Shown here piece by piece: positions 1-12,587 of a DNA stretch of 64,000 nt (position 1 is the stretch's first letter; each line of letters begins with the position of its first letter). The notes below the pieces were generated by a model, which worked only from the letters and a program-made list of their open reading frames with translations, searched no databases and was not told where the DNA came from. Position numbers and translations under genes: made by a program. Source of the DNA: Prunella strophiata (taxonomy: Eukaryota; Chordata; Aves; Passeriformes; Prunellidae); the NCBI GenBank assembly GCA_036583965.1, contig JAZBQD010000014.1, positions 54,937,626 through 55,001,625 of the forward strand, read 5' to 3'.

Positions 1-527
1 GTAAAACATCTTTCTCTACTTTTCTTACAAGCCCTTAGCACTTATGCTAGAATATGGGCTTCCCTGAGCCTTCTCTTCTTCAGGCTAAAAATCCAATTGC
101 CTTAGATTTTCTTCATAAATTATAAAAAACTCTCCAGACTTGAGACAAACTAAATCAAATTAAACCCATCTTAATTTCTAGAAGAAAACTAGAAAAAATA
201 GGTACATTTTTTGGAGTCTCCTTATGCACAATGAAAGACCTGTGCACTCTCAAAAGGATCCACTCATATAAAAGCAACGACCAACTATTAATAATGATTA
301 CTGTAATTTGGCATATATGAAAAATTTTACACTATGAATTATCCTGAATCTGTAAAATTAAAGAAATACAATTTTTGAAGTTATAATTTCAGTAAGTATT
401 TAAAGAAACATATTTAAGGAATTTACAGAAAGAAAAAAATTAAACCCTCAGAATTAAATTCAGTTTTAAAATAAAATAAAAAAAAAAATTGTCAGCTATG
501 TTTTCACAAGAAGTACTAATGGGAAAA

Positions 528-893
528 TTATGATTCTATTTTTTTTTTTTTTTTTTTTAAGTGTTTAATAAATGTAACATGACTGGTTAAAATGAGCTCA
601 ATCTGCCTGTCAATCTGCTTCATAACATACTGGGTCAGGCATTCACCTCCTTCTGACTGCCAGAGAGACTCCTGAACTGTCTGACAGGGAAGTGTCCTTA
701 ACAACTCTTTGGTAAATATTTTAGTTATATTGGCAAGTCCATTCAAAACTGCAAAATTTGAACTCAGTAAGATCCACCCATTGAGTGTGATACTGAAAGT
801 GATCCCCACCAGCACAGTAATTGAAAACTTGTGTCTGGAAGGAAAATAAGTACTCACTCTGTCTGTTAGAAATTGAGAAATGAGAATGTCCAC
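528..893 (-). other. unrecognised 121-codon ORF next to a poly(A) tract
   Basis: An open frame of 121 codons on the minus strand. I do not recognise the protein. Around residues 22-44 there is a hydrophobic stretch (FSITVLVGITFSITLNGWIL) that could be a membrane segment. Two Cys and several charged residues follow, and the frame runs into a Lys run encoded by the A tract at 539-558. On the minus strand an ATTAAA lies 5 nt before this A run, as in a retroposed mRNA 3' end. A polypyrimidine tract ending in CAG, just upstream of the RHKFS segment, looks like a splice acceptor (about 844-860). So it could be a decayed retrocopy, a terminal exon or chance. No initiation context or upstream exon is evident. 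Composition looks a little more gene-like than the flanks, but this is a subjective reading. Confidence 0.15.
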
Positions 894-2685
894 TTGTTAT
901 ATTTATAAAAGCATAATGACATATGGACAGAAATACTCTATATTTTGTAAGTTAGAATTTAGCAGAGTCTACTGATTAAAATGCAGACACACTCTCACCC
1001 AATTGCAAGATCATGAATAACTGTGACACTTACCCAATAGCACCTTGCCAGTTCACCATTTAATTTCAGCTGTGAATACCATTTTTTTAATTGATTGTTT
1101 TCCTTCTAGCTGCAAATAAATGCATAATGGGTGTTTTTTATAGGTATTTACTACTTTAAATTTCTGTATTCAGTGTTTTGTCATTGGAGGTTCAGTGACA
1201 TATGACCTAGCATAATAAACAAAGAGAAACTACAAATATGATGACATATTTGTCTTATTGCCTTTCTACACTGATATAAAGCTATTTTAATTTATGTAAT
1301 TATTTTAAAGGTCAGTCAGATATTTAGATTTGTCTCCAGATTTAATGTACCTTTATTCCTTTTTATTTCACTGGGTCATCTGTTTTATTATGTATGATCT
1401 GAGTAAGTAGTCACACTTGCTCCAGAAAAATTTACTGGAAAAAAAAAACCCATGACAAAATCCTGTTTGCTCTGTAGTTCAAAATACCAAGTGGTTAAAT
1501 AAGAGAGTGAAGTAAATCATGTCTATTTCCATACAGTGCTCAAGGGCATTAAAAATTGTTTCTTAATATATCTAGACTTAAGTTCTTGCCTCAGTTTAGT
1601 CAAATACTAGACAATCTTCTAAGTAAAGAATCGTTAGGATATTTTCACATCATCATAAATTATTTCTTAACTATACTTAAGTAAGAATAGAAAAACGTCC
1701 AGGTTATAATTCATAACCTAAGCCACTCCTTCTCTCTTTTGCCAACATGGTATAGCTATATTTAAACACTTAAGACACAGATAAATACATATATGCCAGG
1801 ACTATGGGGAATAATGCAGATCTACTAAAAGGCTGTTGTTGACTTCATATTGCATATAATATATCTCACAGCTTAATCTTTCTTTAGCTATTACCCATCG
1901 AGGACATATTTTTTGCAGTTCTACAAATAATGATGCAGTTCTGAAAGAAGCAATACAATTCAACCTAGAAGGAGGCACCTAAAATAATGTCAAAATCTTA
2001 CATGGCTACTCACACAAAGGCATTTAGTATCAGTCAAAAACCCACTAAGGACTGATAGGGGACTGGCAATAATGAATTTGCAGCAAAGAAACCATTGGAG
2101 CTTTACCTCTCCTTTTCTGGGCAAAACAATTTGTAAAATGGCATTATCCCCTGTGCTTAGGCAAATAAAACTCTAGGTTGCTATCTAAGGTGATCCAAAT
2201 GCTCTTTCTCTGAGATTCACTGACTGTAGTGATGCCCTTTTCTGAACAACTCCATGCCAAGAATGAAGACACCTTGTGCTCAGGCATCTTAAGCACATAC
2301 ACAGATGCCTGAATGAACGCCTACTACACAGGAACTTGGAGGAAATCTGCTCCCTGTCACATTAACCTCAGGTAGTGCTGATGTTGAACCAAGAATTATT
2401 AGCAGAAAAAACAATCTTTCTTTGTAGCACTTCATATGTTTGCTGCAGCTGAGGCAGGATTGTACAATAGTTACAGATAATTAGAATTATTTCAGTGTTT
2501 TAACTCTGCCTTATCATTTTCCTTTATTTTTTTTTCTCTTATGGGATTTGGATCTTCAAAGACCCCATTTGCCAGGTACAAATAAAAAAAAATAAATTCT
2601 GGGATAGAGATTCACAGATAGTGAGAAAGCTTTAGAAATCTTAGGGTTTTGTGAATTCTAAGTGCGGTAGAAGGCAACAAGAGAA

Positions 2686-2738
2686 GTGAAAAAAAAATTA
2701 CAGTGAAAAATTACATTGAAAAAAAATTACATTGAAAA
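2686..2738. repeat. short A-rich tandem repeat
   Basis: Three to four imperfect copies of a 13-18 bp unit of the form GTGAAAAA..TTACA, varying in A-run length. It looks like local slippage or duplication. No function is suggested. Confidence 0.6.
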
Positions 2739-2830
2739 CATTGTAAAATATTTTTGTTAATTGAACCCAAAAGAAAATTGAGGTACTAAAACCTTTTGCA
2801 TGCTGCTTAGGTAGTTCCTACCATGAGAAT

Positions 2831-2832
2831 TA

Positions 2833-2864
<32 letters not shown>

Positions 2865-2947
2865 CCAAAAAACAAAAAAAAAAAAAAAAAAACAAAAACA
2901 AAACAAAACAAAACAAAAAAAAAAACCAAAAAAAAAAAAAACAACAA
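2831..2947. repeat. A-rich low-complexity tract
   Basis: About 115 bp that is almost pure A, broken by single or double C (AAAAC and AAAACC units). It lies about 75 bp beyond the 3' end of the minus-strand LTR at 3022-3625. It may be an expanded poly(A) or an (AAAAC)n microsatellite. Confidence 0.85.
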
Positions 2948-3021
2948 GTTGTTGAGTTTTCCTCTATTAACCAATGAATTCCAAAACTTGACATAGTCAG
3001 AGGTATTTGAAGATTACTAGA

Positions 3022-3625
3022 AGTAGTGTGTTGACCCTGTCTGGAAACCAGATACCCAAAACTGCTGCTCTGTCACTTTCCTCTGCAACTGGACTGGGCA
3101 GAGAAAATATAATGAAAGGTTCATGAGTTGATATAAGGACAGAGAGAGATCATTCACCAAATATCAACACAGACAAAACAGACTGAACCTGGGGATAGTA
3201 ATGAACTTATTATTAACAAAGAGCAGAATAATGAGAAGCATAAAACATTAATAAAATACCTTTTCCCCACTCCTCCCTCCTTCCCAGGCTGTACCTCCCC
3301 CCCTCCAGCAGTGCAGGGAGGTAGGGAATGGGGACCTGGATGATTATGGTCATTTCATCCCATGTTCCTGTTGCTGCTCAGTCCTTCCCCTGCTCCAGCA
3401 CAGGGTCCCTCCCAGAGGAGACAGTTCTCACAAACATCTCACACGTGATTCCATCCCAGAGCCATTACTATGATTCCTGATTGGCATGGCCCTGGCCAGA
3501 GGTGGCACTGGCTCTGCAGAACATGGAGAAACAGTCCTGCAGCTTCTCAGAGAAGCCATCCCCATAATGCTCCAGGTGTCAAAACCTGGCCACACAAACC
3601 TGGTACATCTGAGCACCTATTATTA
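3022..3625 (-). mobile_element. degraded avian endogenous retrovirus LTR (solo)
   Basis: Read on the minus strand, the last ~200 bp match my memory of a common avian/passerine ERV LTR 3' end. It has a CTTATATCAACTCATGAACC-like block, then a TTTCATTATATTTTCTCTGC block, and ends near GGGTCAACACACTACT. The upstream part (about 3270-3620) is much richer in G+C than the surroundings and carries the CTGCTCCAGC..GGGTCCCTCCCA type motifs (plus-strand sense) seen in the same family. No gag, pol or env sequence adjoins either side, so it looks like a solo LTR or LTR fragment. Substitutions are dense and CpGs are lost, suggesting an old copy. The far (5') boundary is uncertain by perhaps 50 bp. The exact subfamily was not determined. 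Confidence 0.65.
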
Positions 3626-6427
3626 CACTGGAACTTAACTCAGATCTTGTTTTTTGATCTTATATGAACAAAGCTAATTCCCTTGAAGAGAATTGCATTT
3701 AAGCAAATGTACTCATAACAAAGAGAAAAGTAATATAAAATGCTCAAAAATGGTTAGTCATGATTTTTCTTAAATTCCACTGGAAACACGAGTCAGTGGA
3801 ACTCATAAGTCATATTATACCCGGAGAGTTTCCGTCATAATATAAGAGTTACAGATAAACAGATGAAAAAAATTCTTTTCAGAACAAGGGCCCTGTATAC
3901 TAAAAATAAATCAATTTAAAGCAATACTCGAGAGATATGCATATTACTGTTGCCAACAACACACCATCTAATTTTCCTATTCCCCAGTTATTCAGGAGTA
4001 GTAAAAGGCATATTAGTATGGAGATTTTTTGCAATGGGGCGCACTCTTTTTGCTAATCAAGCAAGTCTGTCAAAGCAACAGAGATGGAAGAAAGAGTAAT
4101 TGGATCTTACTTGAAAACCTTCAGCTTAAATTGTGGTCCAGAACTGACAGGTTCTGTCAATATTTACAGAGAGATTTATTACTGTGTCATATATGCTTAG
4201 AATGACACACATATTTCTACCATCATAAAATAAAATAAAATAATAAAATAAAATAAAATAAAATAATATTATTATCTTATTTTTTAAATTTTGTGTGTAT
4301 AAAGTGCAAGATTTTTTTTTTTCATTTGCATGAAACTTACAATTATCCACAGGTTTCGGTTTCTGGTTTTATTGGAAATAAACAAATCATTATAAAAACT
4401 GTAAAAGCTCATTATTATTTGCATAACTGAAAACCAGGTAGTGAAGCTAACTAAGAAAGACATATTATGCTGTTTAGATTATGCATTTTGCTTTATTTTA
4501 TAGTATAAGGCCATAACTTAAAAAGAAATTAATAACAAAAGGCAATTGCAAATACGCATTTTAGTATCTAGGGTCCGCTAAATATCATAGCTTAATTTCA
4601 TTCACAAACATATGATCAGAAACAACTCACAACAAAAAAATATATATAATAATAAACATGAACAGTTTTGAAGTAAGGGGAGGTTAATTTCTTTATCATT
4701 TTTAGTGTGACTCATGTTGTTTCCACAATTTCAGTCTCAATAATTTACTAATATTTTCATATGCTGAGTAGCTGATTTCTCTAAATGAACAAGGGTGAAC
4801 TGGAGACTTCTTTCTAGAAGGACTCTGTGTTTCGACCTTATCTCCCTCATTTATCATGTTTTAAATATAATGTTGAATCTTGACCTGTCCACGGACAGTG
4901 GCAGATATGTGATTGATTTCCATTTCCTTTTGATATTTTTGCCTTGAAATAATAAACAGAAATGAGACCTAATTCCAAATATAAACTGAGATCTGTTATA
5001 TATGCTTAGAAGGGAAAACTGAAAAATTTGGAAAGTCCTTGAAATTTGCATTCCTCAAATCTGTAAAATTGCTCAGCCAATTGGTGAATAATTGCATTCT
5101 TACCTCTGCTTCTATTTCTTTTTTATTCAAACTTCTTTCCCACTGAGAAAAAAAAAAAATACTCATATGAAAATTTGGAACGCAATTACATTAAGGGACA
5201 TCAATCAAATAAACTGTGATGTTTCATGAAAGAAGCTCATTGCTTCTAAAAAAATGTCAGTAACTGTGTATCTGTACTTTCAATTTAAAATGTGAAGGGA
5301 TATTTTTCTTACCCAATAATATTTATGAAAATATCAAAAGCCTGTTTTGAACTCCTAAGCTATATTAACTGTGAGAATACATGGCTAAGCTATCTGAAAA
5401 ACCCTTTTCACTTACCATTGTTATTAGCTGAAAAAGGCCAAATACAAGGGTTTTTAGAGAAGAAATGTCTGACAAGAGCATGCATAAAAATAATCTTTTA
5501 TTTTAAGATGTAACTGCATAGCTCCCAGAGGAGTTTTTAGACACTAAGTTCTCCAAAGCACCTTGTTGGAGTTCTGAATTTAGTACTTAGATACAGGAGA
5601 CAATTTGAGAAAAAGCTCTCTTTCCTGGGTGCTACTCATTGGGCTGTTTAGCATATGTGACTTGTGGGAATTGCACATCTGAAGCTTTGAGTGGCTGAAT
5701 GCCAACAGAAGCTTTGCTGCAGCATCTATAAGTTAGGTAAGATAATTGTACTTAGATTTCCAAATAATTACAGGAAAAAAAAGAAGAAAAAGCTCATTAG
5801 ATGGTATCTGCTAAATATTTTTTGTAGTAAATTTTATTAACAGCACTGTCATTTTTTACTTTATTTCTCCCTAGATCTGCTTCAAGAAAGAAATAAACAA
5901 CATTCACATATTTTTGATTTTAACTTTCATCTATTTGCATGTTTTATATTATTGCTCTCAAGTCTAAGGAGATATATTGCATAGTACATAAAAATGACTA
6001 GAGTCTGATCTCTGTTACATCTGAATAATAAATAACACCAGACTGCCTTACAATGCAAACAGCAGTACAAGCACAAGATGTAAAAATGATCGAGAACTTG
6101 AGTTTATGGGAACACACAACTAAGGGGAATAGAAGTAAAGAAAAATTAATCAAACGTGTTTGTGAGGAAGCACAGAATAAATCTATGTGGGTTACTCTTC
6201 TCCATCAGGCATGCATAATTGCATTGTTTCAAAACTTCTTTGCTGGCTCAGTTCACAAATATGTTCAGGGTATGGAAGCTTGCTGTTTTGCATTTGTGAG
6301 CCCTCTCCAAAAACTTACACAATGCAGTCATTTAGAATGTTGCTTAAACATACTCTCAAAACCCAGCTCCATGTCTACTGCTTGTCATACACAGTGCAAA
6401 ACTGAGAGTGTTTTAATGTCAGTTAAT
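3626..6427. other. AT-rich stretch without recognisable genes
   Basis: Nothing nameable here beyond the (AAAAT)n microsatellite at 4225-4266. Several frames of 60-75 codons occur at 4126-5513, but they are short, of biased composition and lack any family signature. A 199-codon frame starting at 6053 is extended artificially by the pentamer array that follows. Confidence 0.6.
4225..4266. repeat. (AAAAT)n microsatellite
   Basis: About eight tandem AAAAT units with one shortened unit in the middle. A simple repeat. Confidence 0.9.
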
Positions 6428-6614
6428 GAGGGAAGGGAAGGGAAGGGAAGGGAAGGGAAGGGAAGGGAAGGGAAGGGAAGGGAAGGGAAGGGAAGGAAGG
6501 GAAGGGAAGGGAAGGGAGGAAGGGGAAGGGAAGGGAAGGGAAGGGAAGGGAAGGGGAAGGAAGGAAGGGAAGGGAAGGGAAGGGAAGGGAAGGGAAGGGA
6601 AGGGAAGGGAAGGG
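6428..6614. repeat. (AAGGG)n pentanucleotide array
   Basis: About 187 bp of tandem GGGAA/AAGGG units, pure at both ends and interrupted in the middle third (about 6490-6570) by 4-mer, 6-mer and GGAGG variants. All purines are on the plus strand, so it is a perfect polypurine/polypyrimidine mirror sequence able in principle to form triplex (H-DNA). Reading frames crossing it on both strands (Glu-Gly-Lys-rich or Phe-Pro-Ser-Leu-rich) are artefacts of the repeat, not genes. Confidence 0.97.
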
Positions 6615-6708
6615 TCTTTAAAAAATTTACCATTAGCTCTAAAATTCCATAATTCCAAGGACACTTCTTTCTATATCTCTGTATTATGGGATTATAACAG
6701 GTTATAAA

Positions 6709-6728
6709 TTTTTTTTTTTTTTTTTTTT
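6709..6728. repeat. poly(T) run
   Basis: A run of 20 T. On the minus strand it would be a poly(A) run, but no polyadenylation signal or retrocopy body was recognised next to it. Confidence 0.85.
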
Positions 6729-6729
6729 C

Positions 6730-7825
6730 CATACAGAGTACTGAGAACTATTCCTTGTTCATGAAGCTTTTTAAAATTCCTTTCTAAAAGAAGTCAGAGG
6801 AAATGGTTGCCTTACAGGAAGACATAGTAGTTGTCTCGACAAGCCTTGGGAGGGTAATTGTTGTATAACACTGCCAGTTTACCACTGGCTGATGTTTCAA
6901 ATAGAAAATGCTGAGTATGCTGAGGCACAACATATTTTAAATTCATGTCTTATCTCTATCAGCTGTTTTTTGCTGATCATGGACAGTCAGCTAAACATCT
7001 ATAAACCCTCTTCAGTCACAGAGCTGGAAAGGGTAGATCTGAAGAATGAAAAACATGCTGGCAATGTGACAGATCTTCCTGCTTGCCAGCCCATCAAAAA
7101 TGGTGCTGAGCGTATCTGAAGAAAGCAGATGATGAATCAGTGAGTCAAGCTAACAGAAGGACATAAAGAAATTGACAGTTCTGTCAACTAGCTTTTGGTG
7201 GGAAGCAATTAGGTTATGATGAATAAGAGAAATAAATCATGCAGAAACTGTAGACAATTAATTAGAAGAACCCTCCCCCCAAAGTACAGAATTGCTGTAA
7301 ACTTTCAAAGAGGAAATCCAGATTGCAGTGTTTTCACTGCAAAATTAAAATGAAGAGACAGAACAAAAAGGCACAAATATCTAATGAAAACTCATAATTT
7401 CTTTCATTCACCTTTTTCTCCTGTCCACCCCATCGTCTCCCTCTCTTACCCTCCCTCCATCCCCATCTTAATTTATATTTTGTTGCAGAATAACCATCAT
7501 GACCGCTCAGAACAGAAGTGGGGAGAAGTACTTACATAAGAGCAGGCATTCAGGAATATCAAGGCCTCTACAACTGGGGAGACAAAGAGAAACAGTGAAA
7601 ATGTGATGGGAAGTCTGTAGTGGCCCAAAGGGCCAAAGGTACTACAGGGTAGTACCTAGGAGTGCAGAATCTTGTGGCTTTTGAAAAAGCATTATAAGTA
7701 GGACATGAGAATTTCAGCATTCCCCTAAAGCACCAGACAGCTCTTTCTCTCTGAAACCTCTCTCTTTCTCCCAGAAATAGCTTGAATAGTTACAGTGGAT
7801 TGCACTGGTCAGACCTACAGACTGA
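6730..7825. other. stretch without recognisable genes
   Basis: No coding, RNA or repeat-family signal was recognised. Composition is moderately AT-rich. Confidence 0.55.
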
Positions 7826-7944
7826 TTTTTTTGGTTGCTGTTGTTTTTTTTTGTTTTTGTTTTTGTGGGGTTTTTTTTTGTTTGTTTGTTTTTGGGTTTT
7901 TTTGGGTTTTTTTTGTTGTTGTTGTTGTTGTTTTTTTTTTTTTT
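7826..7944. repeat. T/G-rich low-complexity tract
   Basis: About 120 bp of T runs broken by G, GG, GGG or GTT (including five GTT units near the end). Frames through it on both strands (Phe/Val/Cys-rich or Asn/Lys-rich) are composition artefacts. Confidence 0.9.
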
Positions 7945-8150
7945 CCAATGACTAAACAGAATCATGACTTCTATTTCTCATCCTCCTAAGCACAACAAAG
8001 ATGATTAGGTGAAAAAGAAACTGTCTGTACTCTAGTATTTTCAGTATTAGAATCCAAGTGGGCCAAAGCTAGTGTCAACAGCTGATCATTTGCTACTATG
8101 CAAGCCCACTTCCTTTTCAATATAATTTCATTCAGAGAAATAAAATTTAC

Positions 8151-8186
8151 AGTATCATAAAATTTAGGAGTATCATAAAATATAGG
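8151..8186. repeat. 18-bp tandem duplication
   Basis: Two adjacent copies of AGTATCATAAAAT(T/A)TAGG differing at one position. A small recent duplication. Confidence 0.85.
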
Positions 8187-11100
8187 GGAATCATCTCTCT
8201 GTCAAGAAAGAAGTGTTGCAACAGGGACATTAAGTTTCAAATGTCCCATTCCTTCTTAGGATTAGATCATAGTGCTTTTAATTGAACTTCAAAATCCTGC
8301 ATGGGTTATGTCAGTGTACCTAAAGTGTGATGGCTTGTTAATAAAAAATCCTAAGTAATTTCTTATTTGGAAAAAGTATTTTATCAGTCATTTTCAGATT
8401 ACTTTATGTTTGGCTTTGATTGCTCAGAGAGCTTTTTAGTAACTTATGATTTCTTTAAAAATCTTGGGTTCTTAATATTTCCTAATAAAAAGAATAATTT
8501 TATCTGATATTAGGCATTTGATATTAAGATTTGTATAGCTGAAAATTTTATTAGATTTTGTTTGTTTTTTAATTTTTAAATTCCTTTTTTCTATCATCCA
8601 CCTAACACTTAAAAACACTAATAAATTCCTGTTACCACAGAGAACAAAAAAATCTATTATTGTATCATACAAAGATAAACATATGTGAAACAAAGTAGAT
8701 GCAGAAACCTTGACTTTAGAAAACATTGAAGCTACAAATAAATGAATTTTAAAAAAATAGATTCAAAACCAAACCCAGTCAAAACTGATCTAGACAAAAG
8801 AAGTCTGATAAACTGTAGTAGTGTGGTTTTGCAAAATTGTTGCAAAACTTTAGGAATTTTTCTGTCTGTGGCAAGGACTGGGTGGCTGTGAGATGCTTTC
8901 AGGTTTGTTCAATTTCTGTGTTTTGGGTTTGGTTTTTTGTTTAGGGATCTTGGCTTTTTAAATTTTTTTATTTCCTGTGATTGAAGGCCCTTGTAATCTT
9001 TGCAAAAAAGATAACAGAAACAACACACAAAACCTACCTAAACTTTTACATCTGAAAGAGTAATCAATCTCTATATGATCTTTGACTTTTTAACCAAATA
9101 ATGATTAAAATGATAGGACAAGTCAGCTTTGTTCCTCATTTGTTTCTCATATTTTAATTTCTAATCTTGGGCAGGTCTCTTCCTTTTATAGTGTCTCTAT
9201 TTCTTACTGTAGTTTTAAGATGACTTACCTGACTTACTAAACAGTCCTTCCCTTACTAACCACAAATAAGATCTAGAAATCAGAACCTTAAAGTTCTCCA
9301 TTTAAAATTAAATCCTTGTATGACTTTTTGTCAGTAACTTCTATGTATCTGTGAGTACCTGTGTGAACTTTGTGATAGAATCTTCTTTAGTTCCTGTCTT
9401 CCAAGTGGAACTCACCTGAGTAATAAGAATTTGGTACCACTGACATCTCCACCAACTGATGAAGACTGCAATTATGCACAAATATATGTCTCCCTATCCG
9501 AATCTCTCATTGCTGTCTGTCTCCTCTTGGCAGTAAATTGGGCTCTCTGGTTAAAATTCCTGTTACCTTCCTAACTACGGTGGCAATGGTTTCTCTTATT
9601 TTACTGTCACCAAACCTTCATCTAGGCAAATGAAATAACAGTGTTTTAATGAACAAGCATTTACCAGCTTAACCTCAAGCAGACATTGGCTACTTGCAAT
9701 TTAATCCAAGGCTAATAAACTCAGTTTATGTAAATGCAAGCACTATTATACCATATGAAATTTGTGCAGGACACTGGTACTGACCAGATTTCAAATAGAA
9801 ACTGGAAAAACTCTATGTATCTAACAATGAAAATAATTTGCATAATTTCTTTTAAGTATTTTTTTTTTTCTTGCTTAATATATGCAAAGTGCCATAGGCT
9901 GATTAGATCAATGTTTACTAGCAGAGAGCTTCCAGCAAGTAGAAACATGGGACAAAGGTGAAGGGCAGCATGAGGGAAGCCTACATCTATAAAGTGAGTT
10001 TGAAGGACCTGAACTTGGAGACATTAATGTTTCCCAGACATTTCATGGTTTCATTATCTTGCTTCTGTAGTAGAATTTCTGAAGATTTTTTATTTTAGAT
10101 TAAAGTGTTACCTCAATAATTTCTAGGACAGCAAACATGAATATAGCTTGAGTGAGGCATGATGTATTTATGTATATTAAAGTCCGAAAAAAATAGATTT
10201 TGAGGACATTAATTATCCATATTTCTCATCAAGACATTAGTAGGTTGTACTCAATACTGTACCTTTTTTCAGGGAAGATAGCAGTAGCAGAAGCAAATGT
10301 CAGAAACTGATAATGATTCAAATTGTGCTTTCATAAAAGAGTCCAGCAAAAACTAGGGGAATGAAAGAGTGACTAAAGTCATGTTCTTACTGCAGCAAAG
10401 ATTGAATCAGCTTAATAAGCCTGTCATACTCTTATAAATTTAAAAATATTTTTGATTTCTCATCAGTTATTAACATTCTTCCGCTTCTAAAATAAACATA
10501 GCTGATACATGTATCAATAGCTACATGCCTTGGGAATATACATCTATTTTTCCCACTGGATGCCACTGTTTGATCGAATTCAGGCAAACCAAATCCTGGA
10601 ATAATTGCGAAAATTTCGTAGCAGAAAAAAGCCGTTAATTCAAATTAAAACATAGGCTCTTTAGGAAACATTTGAAGCATGTTTTATTAAAATGCCTGGA
10701 GCAACATTACTGTGGTTTTAGTAAGGATTATACAAAATTAAAGATTGCATGAGGAAATAAAAAAGAACTTACAGGGCATGATAGAACAATAGAAAAATTT
10801 AATGATACATAAGCCAGAACTTATTTGTCAAATAACAGATAATTGTTTCAACATCTTACTCATTTTGAGTATGAGTTTGTAAGTTGACATTGATTCATAA
10901 GGGACTTACCACTAACATTACAATATTTCACAGGTGAAAGATCAAGTATGTTATAATAGAATTTTCTTAGTATGAGCAGTTTCAATTTATTTCTGAAGGC
11001 GAATATTGTAATTTTATTGTCACAGGAACCAATGGCACTTCACCATTCACTTTTAGAGGATATCATCAGACCAACATGAGTATTAAGAACATACTGGCTT

Positions 11101-12570
11101 TATCTAACTCCTTGAAGAAGCACTGGTCAAGTGACAATAATGGTATTCAAACAATGGTAAATGTTCTAGTACAAAATAAGAAGCAGCCTCTAAAATATAG
11201 GTAAAGAAAATACAATACCACCAGAAAAGAAACTATTGTAAGAACAAACCAGTAATAGGAGGATAATGAGGAAGACATGAAGAAAATTCAAAGACTGCAA
11301 GTAAAATTAATTCAGTTTCTGGAGATTAATTCAAAAGACAAGGAATTATAAGAAATTTATTATAAAAAATGCAAGGAAAAGATGGTGATAATATTGTAAA
11401 TCTTCTGTTGTATCTAGATTACCATGCACTAGTCATTTTTATAGAATTTGAAACTCTTCTTTTGTTTTTTTTTAATATAATTTGAAGTATTACACAAATT
11501 GTGACAGCAAGACATTGATTTAAGTATCTTATATGAATCCTTGACTTTTGTAAGTACATTCCAAAAATGTTGTACCACTAAGTAATTACACTTATCTTAT
11601 AGCTGAGACATAGTATGGGGGTTTTTTTGTGATAAAATGAAGTAAGCTTTCCCATTACTCTTCAGTCTCTTAGACATTGCATATTATTTTTTGATCTCTT
11701 TACATTACAATATTCGTAGAATTGTGAATATCCATCACACATCATTCAAATATGTTCCTAAGGCTTGCTTTATGCTCAAAGACAAGAAAACAAAAGCCTA
11801 CCTATTTCAAAGATTGTGTACATTACAAGTCCAAGTTTTATGAAACACTGCAGTTAACTGAGCCAAGACTTATTTTTCCAGATTACTTTAAATAAAGACT
11901 GCACTATAAACTTTGAAATAATTGTAAATTCTGGCTTGCACAGTTTCAGGGTACTTTTTGACAGTGTTGTCTAGCATTCTGAAACAGAAAACTCTTGATA
12001 CATTGCTTGGAAGGTGATACAGTATGGCTGTCTCAAGCCTTTGATCAACAGAGGAAATTCTGGCACAGGACAGTCAGTTTCATGGGGATGTGGAATAGTA
12101 GAAGTTAAGAATCAGTAACAAGAAGGAAAATGACATGGGATAAAAAAAAGTGGAAGACAGACTCAAAAACAATAAAAAAAGTAAAATTTTTGGTACAAAC
12201 TGAAAAAAAAAATAGAGAGGAGCAAAGAAAGAAAAAAATCAAAAACAAAATTAGGTGTTTTATATATCAGGGGTTTTGTTTGGTTGTGTTTTTTTTTGTT
12301 TATATATTTTTTAAATAACTATTCTTCCCTGCATTTATTCTGTGGGTGGATTTTTGGAGGGGACAAATCATCTCAGGGAAAACTAGTGAGTATGTTCTGT
12401 GTTTTTATTGATTTATACATTTATGTGTGTCTATCTGTGTATCTATGAGCATATGTGTGTACCTAACTATTCTTTTTATGGAACATTTATGGAACACTTT
12501 CCCTAAGAAGCTGTCTCTACTTTGATGTATTTTTATATTTAATTAAAATTTTGTATAACTAAATAAAGAC

Positions 12571-12587
12571 AAAAAAAAAAAAAAAAA
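12571..12587 (+). repeat. poly(A) run after an AATAAA
   Basis: Seventeen A preceded by AATAAAGAC, so a polyadenylation-signal hexamer sits 3 nt upstream. The spacing is shorter than the usual 10-30 nt of a real mRNA end. No parental transcript was recognised in the AT-rich upstream sequence, so this may be coincidence. Confidence 0.6.

Larger units (their letters stand above)
1..2830. other. AT-rich intergenic or intronic DNA
   Basis: I see no gene, RNA gene or repeat family I can name across this stretch, apart from the unrecognised reading frame at 528-893 and the short tandem repeat at 2686-2738, listed separately. Composition is AT-rich with scattered A and T runs. Short reading frames are frequent and look like chance. 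Confidence 0.6.

Noticed and set aside
6053..6652. 199-codon frame, the longest in the window
   Set aside because: Its second half is the translated (AAGGG)n array (Glu-Gly-Lys repeats), and the first half has no recognisable domain; opposite-strand frames over the array are equally open.
7714..7989. Frames rich in Asn/Lys (minus) and Phe/Val (plus)
   Set aside because: They are created by the T/G-rich low-complexity tract at 7826-7944.
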